A DNA stretch of 64,000 nt, from positions 186,001 to 250,000 of the forward strand of contig NZ_MRCS01000001.1 in the NCBI RefSeq assembly GCF_002303925.1. The letters are read 5' to 3'. The DNA comes from Pseudomonas sp. ACN8. GTDB taxonomy: Bacteria; Pseudomonadota; Gammaproteobacteria; Pseudomonadales; Pseudomonadaceae. The notes under the pieces are model-generated. The model worked only from the letters and a program-made list of their open reading frames with translations. It did not search any database and was not told where the DNA came from. Shown here one piece after another: positions 8,570-17,460 of this stretch (its first letter is position 1; each line of letters starts with the position of its first letter). The position numbers and the translations under genes were made by a program.

Positions 8570-8678
8570 AATTAGTGACCAATAAAATTTTAGGCCGGAA
8601 CATAGGTCGCTGTAAGATATGGGGCTGTCTTGGCCTAGAATAAATGCCGCGACCAACTATAATATCTGATGAAACCAT
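8556..8678 (-). CDS. Candidate 40-aa small protein overlapping the start of aminomutase 2
   Basis: An ATG at 8678 has a very good ribosome-binding site (TTGGAGGTTCC) five bases upstream, the strongest in this part of the island. It opens a 40-residue frame, MVSSDIIVGRGIY...TNYVYY, ending with TGA at 8556. The frame is +1 relative to the aminomutase gene and ends 13 bases inside it, an arrangement typical of translational coupling. The peptide is basic and proline/arginine rich in the middle (SRPRQPHILQRPMFRPK) and ends in aromatic residues. It may be only a leader that delivers ribosomes to the weak start at 8569, or a real small product. No family recognised. Confidence 0.45.
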   Translation of the reverse strand: MVSSDIIVGRGIYSRPRQPHILQRPMFRPKILLVTNYVYY

Positions 8679-8731
8679 GGAACCTCCAAGCGACAACGGT
8701 TTCCACACTAGTAACAGCAGTCGTATGAGAA

Positions 8732-9859
8732 TCAGCGATGGTGGACAAGATCAATAATTCTCCCGCACGCTTCTTTAATTTCAGCTTCATTAACGGAAGC
8801 AATAGAGATGCGGATATGGTCCTTCATACCGTAAGAAGACCCTGGCGTGGTCGAAACGGATTTAACATTGAGGAGGTCGTCTACAAATTGGGTATCCGAA
8901 TTCCAAGTAGCACCCAATACTCGGGAAATGTCAGGAAATAGAAAGAAACCACCCTGCGGCCGTACAATGTCAAACGTAGTGCTTAATAATTGATGGCAGT
9001 AATAGGCTCGGTGTTGCAACTCATCAATACGTTTTTTAAGGATGCTCTTAGGCAACGCTGTAGCTGCCAAGGCACCGTGCTGCGCAAATGTACACGCATT
9101 GTCCGTCATGACGCCCTGAAGCGTGGAGCATCGGTCGATGATTTTTCTATCCGCGAACATATAGCCTATTCTAAAACCAGACATAGAGAGCAGTTTTGAG
9201 AACGTACGTGTAACCACCAGCAGGCTAGAGTCCGCCATAAGATCCAGAGGGCTAACATATTCACCGCTACCGAAAATGATGCCTTCGTAGGCTTCATCGG
9301 AGATGAGTAGAAAGCCAAACTCTTGAGATAATGCCGTCAACTCTAGAATATCTTGTCGACTGAGAATCAAGCCAGTGGGGTTGTGAGGTGAGTTAATAAT
9401 CAACGCCTTGGTTTTTAGAGTCACCAACTTACGAATTTCAACTATGTTGAGACCCTTATTTCCCATTTCGTAATCGACGGGAATACCTCCGTTAAGTTCT
9501 ATATAAGATCTATAGGCGGGCCAGCATGGATTCGGAATCAGAACCTCGTCTGCGTTGGATAATATGCATTTCATCAACATAAACAAAGCCTGGCTTGAAC
9601 CATTGGAAACTAAAATTTCGGCCGGGTCGCACAACTTACTATGCTGTTGAAAGCATCTCTCGATCAACGCGTTTTTTAAAACATCTATGCCAGTAAGATT
9701 ACAATAGCCAGTGTGCCCATTTATTAAGGCGTCAATCGTCGCGCGAGAAACTTCCTGCGGGACCTCAAGGTTTAGCTCACCGTCGTGCATCTGAATTAAG
9801 TCACGTATTTTAGGACCTTCACTCAAAACCTTCGATAACTGCTGGCTCGGATTTGACAT
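8732..9859 (-). CDS. PLP-dependent class I/II aminotransferase
   Basis: 375 residues from the ATG at 9859, which has GGTGA six bases upstream; a TTG at 9871 is possible. Fold-type I landmarks are in order: SNGSSQALF (phosphate loop), NSPHNPTG, SDEAYEG and the PLP lysine in TRTFSKLLSMSGFRIG, then IRISIASV near the end. The N-terminal substrate arm (LNLEVPQEV, GYCNLTG) differs from common aspartate or aromatic aminotransferases. Enzymes of this group transaminate, cyclise or eliminate on modified amino acids (for example VioD and OrfR, which act on hydroxyarginine). Its presence with a VioC-like hydroxylase makes such a role attractive but unproven. It starts 18 bases after the previous island gene. 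Confidence 0.88.
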   Translation of the reverse strand: MSNPSQQLSKVLSEGPKIRDLIQMHDGELNLEVPQEVSRATIDALINGHTGYCNLTGIDVLKNALIERCFQQHSKLCDPAEILVSNGSSQALFMLMKCILSNADEVLIPNPCWPAYRSYIELNGGIPVDYEMGNKGLNIVEIRKLVTLKTKALIINSPHNPTGLILSRQDILELTALSQEFGFLLISDEAYEGIIFGSGEYVSPLDLMADSSLLVVTRTFSKLLSMSGFRIGYMFADRKIIDRCSTLQGVMTDNACTFAQHGALAATALPKSILKKRIDELQHRAYYCHQLLSTTFDIVRPQGGFFLFPDISRVLGATWNSDTQFVDDLLNVKSVSTTPGSSYGMKDHIRISIASVNEAEIKEACGRIIDLVHHR

Positions 9860-9877
9860 GATTTTCACCAACTGTAA

Positions 9878-11098
9878 TTATTTTAAGTGTCGCAGCATCT
9901 GCCGCGAGTAGACTTCAGTGAAAAACGCTTTCGCCGACGGGCTCAGGTCCCCAGGCCAGAAATCAAACATCAGATTTACACGAGTACACTCACTATGGTT
10001 CCAAGACTCATGCTGAAAAGTCGTGTCAATGATTGCTATTTCACCCGTTCTCCAACTGACGATCTCTTCCCCGATTCTCAGTCCAGATAATCCATCGTCA
10101 GAACAAAGGATAGGAAGATGTAACGTCAGCATAGGATAAACATAATCCAGATGCGGCTCGATGTGACCGCCCGGTTCTAGGCTTGAAAGCACAACCTCTC
10201 TGATAGTAGCGCCTTGCACAACATCCTCGACAAAGCGAATCGTATTTGGAACGAGGTCAGCGTATACAGCAACTTTTTGACCTCCTTTATAAAGTGGAAC
10301 TGATTTCCACAAAGGATCGCCATGAAAGGGATATTTTTCCTGGGTGTTCTTGTGTTTTTCATAGAGCTGGATTAGTTCCTGCGTCATCTCGGCAAGAAGC
10401 GTATCAATGCCTGAGAGGAAGCTGAAATCGTCTTTAGACCAAAGAGGCTTTCTGGGGCCGAACGACGACTTAAATCCATTGATATTTATATTCGTAGCAT
10501 AAGGTATAGGCATGACAGGCTTAAGCAAACCGCTGGATAGGCGGCTAGAGCGTGATAATTCTCTTCCATGAAATTCCGACTCAATTAGATCGAGGATACA
10601 CTCGCGAGTTTTATCATCAATATCGCCAAGGTCATCTAATGCCTCGTACCATAATGTGAGCACCGGCTCCCGCCACTTTAGAGCAGACCTGCAGGAAATC
10701 ACAACCGTCGCATATAACCAGATTATGAGGCAAAGTAGTAATAACTGGCTTGATACTAAAAGTCCAAATCCGACTAATTCAGTTCTGTTATAGAGTCCCG
10801 CCACCAACGTAAAAATGGAGAGCGGAACGAGCCAGCAGATGTAGCTACTAAAACGTCGCACGGTGGAATAAGGTACGACGATATTGAGCATATCAAATTG
10901 GGAGCGAATAATCGGCCAGGCGCTGATGGAATAGAGAAGAAAAAATAACAAGCTGCAGTAAGACACCGAATATATCGACAAAAAACCATTCGGTACCGCC
11001 AGAATAAGCAATATAGATAGTGATACTAAGCAAGCTATCACGAATATACTGTGTTTCAGTATGTAATTTATGCCTCGAATGCCGTATAGATTTCTCAT
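9878..11098 (-). CDS. Membrane-anchored aspartyl/asparaginyl beta-hydroxylase-like protein
   Basis: 406 residues from the ATG at 11098, which overlaps the stop of the MATE gene (ATGA). Four hydrophobic segments (about residues 15-37, 43-63, 87-104 and 110-137) anchor the protein. The soluble part, about 190-400, is an Asp/Asn beta-hydroxylase domain with the Fe(II) histidines H312/H316 (PGGHIEPHLD) and H363 (DTTFQHESWN), plus R373, the likely 2-oxoglutarate contact. Members use Fe(II) and 2-oxoglutarate to hydroxylate amino-acid side chains or lipid-linked groups. In this setting it could tailor the product or its carrier near the membrane, next to the exporter. The four-TM N-terminus has no recognised homology. 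Confidence 0.8.
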   Translation of the reverse strand: MRNLYGIRGINYILKHSIFVIACLVSLSILLILAVPNGFLSIYSVSYCSLLFFLLYSISAWPIIRSQFDMLNIVVPYSTVRRFSSYICWLVPLSIFTLVAGLYNRTELVGFGLLVSSQLLLLCLIIWLYATVVISCRSALKWREPVLTLWYEALDDLGDIDDKTRECILDLIESEFHGRELSRSSRLSSGLLKPVMPIPYATNININGFKSSFGPRKPLWSKDDFSFLSGIDTLLAEMTQELIQLYEKHKNTQEKYPFHGDPLWKSVPLYKGGQKVAVYADLVPNTIRFVEDVVQGATIREVVLSSLEPGGHIEPHLDYVYPMLTLHLPILCSDDGLSGLRIGEEIVSWRTGEIAIIDTTFQHESWNHSECTRVNLMFDFWPGDLSPSAKAFFTEVYSRQMLRHLK

Positions 11099-12495
11099 GC
11101 CGCAACCTGCGCCGGAGCCTTGTATCGGATCCATCTAAATAGAAGTAGAGAGAACAGCGCTATAAGTCCAAGCCCTACGCCACACCATACACCCACTGCT
11201 CCTAGGTCAGTACAAAATGCTAAGAAGAGAGCGAGCGGTAGCCCCACTAGCCAAAAACAAATAATCGAAAGCAACATCGGAAAGACGGTCTGTTTCAAGC
11301 CCCTAAATATACCGAGCAGTACCATTTGACTTCCATCAAAGAAATGGAATATTCCTAAAATGCAGACAAAAAGGCTAGAAAGCTTGATGAGCTCGTCATC
11401 TCCACCTTCACCGCGAGCAACAAATAGCTGAACAATATCATGGGAAAAAATAATCAGGATAGAAGATATTACAGTGAGTACTATCCAGCCGAGCCATAAA
11501 GCACTCCACCCGGCGTCACTTGTCCGCCGCGAATACACACCCAAAGGCGAGCAGAGGCTTATTCTCGTAGTAGCAGCTTGAGAAATGCCATTAGGTATTG
11601 TAAATACGACTTGAAGAACTTGCATTGCGATACCATGAGCAGCCAACGCAACGACTCCAAACTTACCCACTATGATTGTGAGGATGAAGAAAAATAGCGT
11701 GTCATTTACCTGCGTTAAAGAGACCGGAATACCATTTCTTAAAATAGGCAGCATCAACCACCCTCTCACTACTGTCAGGTTTATACAATGCTGCCGCTCC
11801 CTGAACTGCGGATTAATTAAGCCTAATAAGACCAGCAATATACAAAGCAAGATGTTTGTTAGCGTTGTGGCGATACCTGCACCGAACAAACCCAAGGGGG
11901 GTATCCACAAAAAACCAAATATTAGAATTAGGTTAGCAACGAAGTTAAATATCGCTGCTATAATAATTGCGATAACTGTATATCGCGCTGATCCCATTAT
12001 TGATAACACATTTCTGAGGTGTACAAATAAAATCGCTGGGCCGATGCTCCACATCAGGCTATTCATGTATCTCTGAGCTTCGAGAGACAAAAGCGGATCC
12101 TGGCCAAAAAAAACTAATATTTCTTTCGTAAAATAGAGCATTGCTATGCATATTAAAAACGCAGCTACTATGAGCTGAATGCAGCTGGTCGATACAGACG
12201 CATATTGTTCTTCTTTTGCCTTAGATCCCAATGCATCAGTAATAAACGGAATGGTAGAGATGAGTAGCCCGGAGAATAATAAAAACAGAAGATAGTAGAG
12301 GCCCTGTGCCAAAGTCGACGCAGCTAACGCCTCGGTACTAATCCATCCTGCCATTATTACGTCTGTAGTCGCAATAATCACATGCGCGATATTGCCAGAT
12401 ACAAAGGCTAGCGAGAGCCGAGAACTCTCGCGCATCTCGGATGTATATCTACGGGAAAGCCTCGCGGCACGGTTATATATCAGTGATAATGTCAA
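11095..12495 (-). CDS. MATE-family efflux transporter
   Basis: 466 residues with about twelve membrane segments in two six-helix halves, as in NorM-type MATE exporters (for example SGNIAHVIIATTDVIMAGWI in helix 1 and its counterpart NGIPVSLTQVNDTLFFF in helix 7). These proteins export cationic or small polar compounds using Na+ or H+. Its start lies 23 bases inside the end of the hydroxylase gene, and its stop overlaps the next gene, so it is embedded in the operon. It probably exports the cluster product and gives self-protection. Confidence 0.9.
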   Translation of the reverse strand: MTLSLIYNRAARLSRRYTSEMRESSRLSLAFVSGNIAHVIIATTDVIMAGWISTEALAASTLAQGLYYLLFLLFSGLLISTIPFITDALGSKAKEEQYASVSTSCIQLIVAAFLICIAMLYFTKEILVFFGQDPLLSLEAQRYMNSLMWSIGPAILFVHLRNVLSIMGSARYTVIAIIIAAIFNFVANLILIFGFLWIPPLGLFGAGIATTLTNILLCILLVLLGLINPQFRERQHCINLTVVRGWLMLPILRNGIPVSLTQVNDTLFFFILTIIVGKFGVVALAAHGIAMQVLQVVFTIPNGISQAATTRISLCSPLGVYSRRTSDAGWSALWLGWIVLTVISSILIIFSHDIVQLFVARGEGGDDELIKLSSLFVCILGIFHFFDGSQMVLLGIFRGLKQTVFPMLLSIICFWLVGLPLALFLAFCTDLGAVGVWCGVGLGLIALFSLLLFRWIRYKAPAQVAA

Positions 12496-13312
12496 GACTG
12501 TACTCCCGGTCTAGGTGTTTAGACACATCCTTGGAAATCTGTACTCTTTTCAGCCATCGATCCGTTCCATCGTACTTTGGCGTAAATTGTGGCCTGCCAT
12601 GAGCGCACTTATAGTTGTTGATAAACAAAACCTGTGCTTCGTTCATTGATAAGTCAAAGGTTGCTGACTCAACCAGCTTGATAAAATCCTTAAAATCTAG
12701 TTCTTCGCAATGAGACATTTTGCTGTAGTCAACATAGACAGGATCATAAATGAAGCTGTAGCCCTCGGTAGGTGATTCTAGCAATACCGCCGTCTCTAGA
12801 GCTGTTGGCTTATATCCGATCGTAGAGGGTCGGTCGGAAAGAATGGTATAGCGGGTCTCAGTTAACCTGTGCTTGAGTGTTGCATCAACAGCTGAAAAGT
12901 CTGGGCAAGACAGCAAGTTTGGGACTTTATCGTCGTTTCTTACGCATAAAAAACCTAGTACATCGGCCCTATAAGGTAAAGCGGGGTCTTCAGTATGCAG
13001 TTCTAAATGCACAGAACCACTTCCCAACTGCTTATTTCTATCTTTGAAAATTGGGAATATTTCTTGAATAAGCTTACCGTTCTGCAGGTCGCTATAACCG
13101 AAGACATCACCAATATGCCTTGAAAGTTGAAGAAATAAATCATCGTAGTTTGAATGGCAGTCGTCCCTCCAATGTTTCGGCGTCGGTCGCTGTTGATTGG
13201 CTTTAGGAAGCTCTAATATTGTGACATCAGATGAAAAACTAAAGTCCTCTTTAAATTGAGCAGCAATAGACTCTGGGCTTAACATTGAGTAGTCTAATTT
13301 AGCAAATATCAT
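12473..13312 (-). CDS. Fe(II)/2-oxoglutarate amino-acid hydroxylase (VioC/AsnO/clavaminate-synthase-like)
   Basis: 279 residues. Metal ligands are visible as H106-T-E108 (ELHTEDPALPYRADVLG) and H238 (YKCAHGRPQF). They are followed by YDGTDRWLKRV, which carries the arginine that binds 2-oxoglutarate. This arrangement, including HTED...PYR and TDRWLKR, is characteristic of the clavaminate synthase-like group that hydroxylates free amino acids: VioC and OrfP on arginine, AsnO on asparagine, KDO enzymes on lysine. The preferred substrate cannot be read from sequence. The ribosome site is weak. The gene lies 75 bases after aminomutase 1. Confidence 0.88.
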   Translation of the reverse strand: MIFAKLDYSMLSPESIAAQFKEDFSFSSDVTILELPKANQQRPTPKHWRDDCHSNYDDLFLQLSRHIGDVFGYSDLQNGKLIQEIFPIFKDRNKQLGSGSVHLELHTEDPALPYRADVLGFLCVRNDDKVPNLLSCPDFSAVDATLKHRLTETRYTILSDRPSTIGYKPTALETAVLLESPTEGYSFIYDPVYVDYSKMSHCEELDFKDFIKLVESATFDLSMNEAQVLFINNYKCAHGRPQFTPKYDGTDRWLKRVQISKDVSKHLDREYSLDIITDI

Positions 13313-13387
13313 ATCAGCACCGAAGAAATGGTAAATTGGTTAGTTTCAAAGCCTCCAGGTAGTGACCCACTCGCGAGTCAGTTGACC

Positions 13388-14500
13388 TCAGGGAACTTCA
13401 AGCGTTTTATGATCATAGCCAAGCACAAAATTCTTAGAGCCTAGTTTGTAGAAGTACTGGTTATTCAAAGGGATCTTCCCAAGTTTAGTGGTGTAAACAT
13501 ACTGTGGGACGCTGAAACCAGTTTCATAACCGTGCAGCTGCTGCATAATCTCAAGGCCCTTTTCTATCGACGTCCTAAAGTGCGATACGCCTTGAACATT
13601 GTCCGCGTGGTATAGGTAATAAGGCCTTACCCTGCCTTTCACCAGCATCCGGTTCAGCGTTCTAAGTGTCTCGACGTCGTCGTTCACACCACGCAACAGC
13701 ACTGTCTGGTTTTGAACCGGTATACCGTGGGAAAGAAGTTTATCTACCGCGCTTAAGGCTTCAGGAGTCACTTCTACGGGATGATTGAAATGAGTGCTAA
13801 ACCAGATCGATTTGAATTCGGACAACATCCTACAAAAATCATCTGTTATCCGCTGCGGAAGGAAAACCGGGTACCGTGAGCCAATGCGTACAAAATCTAC
13901 GTGGGGGAATGCATTGAGCCTAGATATAATGCTATGTAAAAGCTTATCGGAAAGAATTAGCGGGTCGCCTCCGGTAAGTAATACGTCGCTGATGTTTTTG
14001 TTGTTTGCGATGTACTCTATGTCTTGATCATATGAGGCGGGAAGCTCTTTGTTATAATAACTGCCTGACTTGTCAGTTGTGTGAAACTTTCTAGTGCAAT
14101 GCCTGCAATAAACTGGGCAAGTATCCGACACTAGGAATATGACTCGGTTTGGATACTTATGTACGACGCGTCTGGTTTTCATATAAACCATATCACCCAC
14201 CGGGTCTACATCCTCCTGCTGATTACTCTCATCAACTTCTTTTGGGTGGGGTATGCTTTGCAGCCGAATCGGACAATTCTCATTGGTCTCGTCCATCAGT
14301 GATGCATAATATGGAGTAATCATCCACTTATACTGGCTCTCTGTTTGCTCAATGCCCTTCAATTCTGTATCACTGAGAGTTACCCAGGCTTCCAACTGGG
14401 CCTTGGTGCGAATGGCATTCTTCATTTGAAATTTGTGGTCGCCCCATTGGTCGGAAGACAGTAAATCCTGCTTGCTCAAAGTGTCCTTTGCAATAATCAT
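13388..14500 (-). CDS. KamA-family radical SAM aminomutase (aminomutase homologue 1)
   Basis: 370 residues with AAGGA eight bases before the ATG. The SAM cluster motif is C128-x3-C132-x2-C135 (CPVYCRHC). The core LLTGGDPL, VRIGSRYPVFLPQRIT and NQTVLLRGVND is very close to lysine 2,3-aminomutase. The equivalent of Asp293 is kept (D300 in YHADNVQG) and the PLP lysine is K342. The position of Asp330, which binds the lysine epsilon-amino group, is threonine (YVYTTKLGK). The zinc-binding cysteine tail of clostridial enzymes is absent. It should move the alpha-amino group of some amino acid to the beta carbon, but the substrate is probably not simple L-lysine. It starts 5 bases after the amidotransferase stop. 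Confidence 0.87.
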   Translation of the reverse strand: MIIAKDTLSKQDLLSSDQWGDHKFQMKNAIRTKAQLEAWVTLSDTELKGIEQTESQYKWMITPYYASLMDETNENCPIRLQSIPHPKEVDESNQQEDVDPVGDMVYMKTRRVVHKYPNRVIFLVSDTCPVYCRHCTRKFHTTDKSGSYYNKELPASYDQDIEYIANNKNISDVLLTGGDPLILSDKLLHSIISRLNAFPHVDFVRIGSRYPVFLPQRITDDFCRMLSEFKSIWFSTHFNHPVEVTPEALSAVDKLLSHGIPVQNQTVLLRGVNDDVETLRTLNRMLVKGRVRPYYLYHADNVQGVSHFRTSIEKGLEIMQQLHGYETGFSVPQYVYTTKLGKIPLNNQYFYKLGSKNFVLGYDHKTLEVP

Positions 14501-14505
14501 TTTTA

Positions 14506-16068
14506 TTATCCTTCGCTGACAGAGGAGTTGACGAGGTTTTTATCACTGTCTTTAGTTATCGAGGTCGTCCACCCGCCGCTATGATAGTCGAGACCTTGTA
14601 CCTTATATCGATTGTCTGGAAGCTCAAAGCCGAACTCTTGGAATATCAAAGCAGCATTATTAATTGCATTATCTTCTAATGGAAAAGGCTTGCTATCCAG
14701 GCTCTCACTCATTGATTGAAGTGCGTCAAAAATGAGTCCGCCTATACCTGACCCTTCAGACATCCTCATTTTTGGTCGCCGAGTGATATAATCTGGTAAC
14801 TCGAGGGAAAAAGCGTCCCTCAGTAGAGCTTTTGTAAAATCATCTCTTACATGGAACTCCATCGGTGCCGATATTATAAAATCGAAAAGATCTTTGTCGA
14901 GAAACGGTACACGGCATTCCACTGTATTGAACATGCCCATTCTATCCACACGCTGTAGATCAGTTCGATACAAGTTCTTAACTTTATGTAGCTGAAGCTC
15001 GCGACGGTCACTGGCCCCTTGAAAGAAGTCATAACCAGCGAATAGCTCATCACTTCCATCTCCAGATAGAGCTATACGTATCCCGTCTTCTTTCATTCGC
15101 GAGAAAGCAGAATGTATAGTTAATGCATCAGTTATATCTACGGGTTCAAATTGTTCAGATACATATATGCTGGTTCTAATAGACTGCATCAGATCTACAC
15201 GATCAACATCAGAAATAACTATCTTAATTCCAAGTTCTTTGCATAGTCTCTGCGCGAATACTACGTCAGCTGAGCCAGCCACTCCGACCGTGTAGGCGGT
15301 GACGTTCTTATGGTATAGGTTAGCAAGATAAAGAATTATCGCGCTATCTAGCCCGCCAGAGAAAACTACGCCTACCGGAAGATCCGTATTGACTTGACGC
15401 TTTACCGAGAGGTGCAGTAGCTCATTGCATTTATTTACCGTAGACTTGTAATCTAGTCGCGGCCCTATGCTTTCGCCAATTAAATAATATGCGTTCTGTC
15501 GACCGTCCACCCAATAATGTCCAGGGAGGATTTCTTGTGTCTTGCTGGTCAACCCAATTAGTGCTTTCAGTTCCGATGCAAAATAGAGGACAGTTCCTTC
15601 TTGAGTCAAGTATAGAGGCTTTACGCCCAGCCGATCCCTCGCAGCGAAAACGGTGTTGTCTCCCGGTGAGTAGATAATAAACGCGAATATACCATTGAGT
15701 CGGGTTAGACAAGACTTCCCCCAGTGAGTATAGGCTCTAAGAACTAGCTCGGTATCTGAACAGCCTAAAAACTTAACTCCGTGTGATAATAAAATTAATC
15801 GCAACTCATTCAAGTTGTAAATTTCACCATTAAATATAATTGCGTGACCAGAAATGTTATCTATGAACGGCTGATTGTTGTCTTCTCTCTCCACGATAGG
15901 CAGGCGGTTGGTACCAATAGCAGCATGAGAAAATATAAAGCGCTCTCCAAAGCTTTCAGCAGCGCCTCTATGGGAGATTCTCCCCAACATTTTTAATAAA
16001 GTAGCCTCAAAGTCGCGCTTTTCATCAGAACGGGTAGAAGTCTCAAAAATTGCAGCTATCCCGCACAT
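14506..16068 (-). CDS. Asparagine synthetase (glutamine-hydrolysing)-like protein
   Basis: 520 residues with both halves of AsnB. The Ntn glutaminase begins MCGIAAIF with the catalytic Cys2, NRLPIVE and FNGEIYN. The synthetase has the PP-loop SGGLDS (237-242), SGDGSDELFAGY (335-346), VECRVPFLD and Lys433 in RRPKMRMSEGSG. The AMP-forming and amide-forming residues are therefore kept. The EGSG after the lysine resembles beta-lactam synthetase more than E. coli AsnB (SDGVG), but the intact Cys2 and the SGDGSDE motif argue for a true amidotransferase. It could amidate a carboxyl group of an intermediate. The gene directly abuts the ATP-grasp gene. Confidence 0.88.
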   Translation of the reverse strand: MCGIAAIFETSTRSDEKRDFEATLLKMLGRISHRGAAESFGERFIFSHAAIGTNRLPIVEREDNNQPFIDNISGHAIIFNGEIYNLNELRLILLSHGVKFLGCSDTELVLRAYTHWGKSCLTRLNGIFAFIIYSPGDNTVFAARDRLGVKPLYLTQEGTVLYFASELKALIGLTSKTQEILPGHYWVDGRQNAYYLIGESIGPRLDYKSTVNKCNELLHLSVKRQVNTDLPVGVVFSGGLDSAIILYLANLYHKNVTAYTVGVAGSADVVFAQRLCKELGIKIVISDVDRVDLMQSIRTSIYVSEQFEPVDITDALTIHSAFSRMKEDGIRIALSGDGSDELFAGYDFFQGASDRRELQLHKVKNLYRTDLQRVDRMGMFNTVECRVPFLDKDLFDFIISAPMEFHVRDDFTKALLRDAFSLELPDYITRRPKMRMSEGSGIGGLIFDALQSMSESLDSKPFPLEDNAINNAALIFQEFGFELPDNRYKVQGLDYHSGGWTTSITKDSDKNLVNSSVSEG

Positions 16069-17460
16069 TTAGCACTGCTCCAGTAATTTGTCTTCACGAT
16101 ATTCAGATGTTTCGACTTTAATGTTTCTCTCATACTCTTTATGGATATGAAGTATCTCGTCTATAGACGTTGCCCTCACCCACATTTTTGCGATATAAGC
16201 CTCTTCGTTCTCTACATCGAAGAAGCCATCTTTGTGGCCGTTAGTAGTAGGCAGTACCTTTGATAAAATCTCACACGCAGAATCAATTTCTGGTAGCTTT
16301 ATAGCTTTGATGTAGCCTGAGTAAGTTGGATAGAATAGAAGCATCGCGTAGACGGCGTCCTCCGGCAAGATCGGAAGGTTATCCGCCAAATGGTGCCCTA
16401 TGGTTACTGGCTTACTTGTTATGTAATTGACGTTTAAGGCATACGCATCACATGAGCACAGATCCTGAAGTGCCTCGTCCACGAAGAATCCGCCCAGCCT
16501 CGGGTTCACCTCAATCACTTGGGGGCCGTTTTTGGATAATTTGAACTCAACGTGTAAAAATCCGTTCTTTACCTTCAGTGCTTTTATAGAGTTGCTAATA
16601 GTTGATACGATCATCGATATCTGGTCGTTAGAAAAGCTTTGCGGTGGTGTAACTATAACCTTTTCTAAAACCGTATTGGAGGTGTTGCTTGTTATCATTT
16701 TTTCAAATATCAACATCGGGTGAATGTTGCCGTCGATAACCAAGCATTCTAAAGAACCTTCTGGCCCCTCAATGAATTCTTCAATTAGCACGGAAACGCC
16801 CGGCGTATATAACACAGGACCTTTTTTTGGGGAGCTAAGCCATTTTTCAGCTCCCGAGAAAGAATAGGCTCCAGGCACGTCAGGAAATCTTTGTATGAAG
16901 TGATTATATGCTTTCTCAAGACTCTTTCGGTCATCACATATCGAGACAAACGCCGAGCCGCCCCCGTATACCGGCTTCATCACTACGGGAAATACGAGGT
17001 CATTCAGAGCTTCGAAATTTCCGTTGAAGAGCCTGAAATCTACCGACCTAATTTCTTTTATATTGCTAAGTTGCGAACGCATTAAGTATTTATTGTTGCA
17101 GTTCTCTAGCGACTCGGCGCTGTAATATTTAAGCCCGCATCGCTTGGCGATATCTTCAACTACAGGGTTAGCGTTCCCACGCGGTGTGACATGCGCTGGG
17201 TAGCAAAACAGTCCTTTCACACTGTATGTCCGGCTTAAACGTTCTACTGCGCAGAGTACTTCGCTAGTTTCAATACCATCTACCAAGACAACTTCATCAC
17301 TTTCATCGCTGGCTTCCCTAATATTTTTGCTATCTTTTGCGATTATTGTTATGCATCTGATACCTTCTTTTGCTGCGGCTTGAAAGTGTAATCTTCTATA
17401 CAAGTATAGTGAGGTTGATAAATAGTCGTTATCTATGAAAATTAATATTTCTGGCTTCAT
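16069..17460 (-). CDS. ATP-grasp ligase (amino-acid/dipeptide ligase-like)
   Basis: 463 residues. ATP-grasp features are FPVVMKPVYGGGSAFV (K162 and the flexible loop), VLIEEFIEGPEGSLECLV, and the metal site HVEF...VIEVNPRLGG (E305, E317, N319). Organisation and length match BacD/RizA-type L-amino-acid ligases and carnosine synthase-like enzymes, which join two amino acids through an acyl phosphate. I take it as the bond-forming step of the cluster. Its ATG overlaps the stop of the 74-aa gene (ATGA). The C-terminal region after about 330 is a typical ligase cap. Confidence 0.87.
   Translation of the reverse strand: MKPEILIFIDNDYLSTSLYLYRRLHFQAAAKEGIRCITIIAKDSKNIREASDESDEVVLVDGIETSEVLCAVERLSRTYSVKGLFCYPAHVTPRGNANPVVEDIAKRCGLKYYSAESLENCNNKYLMRSQLSNIKEIRSVDFRLFNGNFEALNDLVFPVVMKPVYGGGSAFVSICDDRKSLEKAYNHFIQRFPDVPGAYSFSGAEKWLSSPKKGPVLYTPGVSVLIEEFIEGPEGSLECLVIDGNIHPMLIFEKMITSNTSNTVLEKVIVTPPQSFSNDQISMIVSTISNSIKALKVKNGFLHVEFKLSKNGPQVIEVNPRLGGFFVDEALQDLCSCDAYALNVNYITSKPVTIGHHLADNLPILPEDAVYAMLLFYPTYSGYIKAIKLPEIDSACEILSKVLPTTNGHKDGFFDVENEEAYIAKMWVRATSIDEILHIHKEYERNIKVETSEYREDKLLEQC

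Noticed and set aside
8569..8656. TTG start at 8656 for aminomutase 2
   Set aside because: It would add 29 residues with no family resemblance and has no ribosome site; the ATG at 8569 is a better start even though its site is weak.
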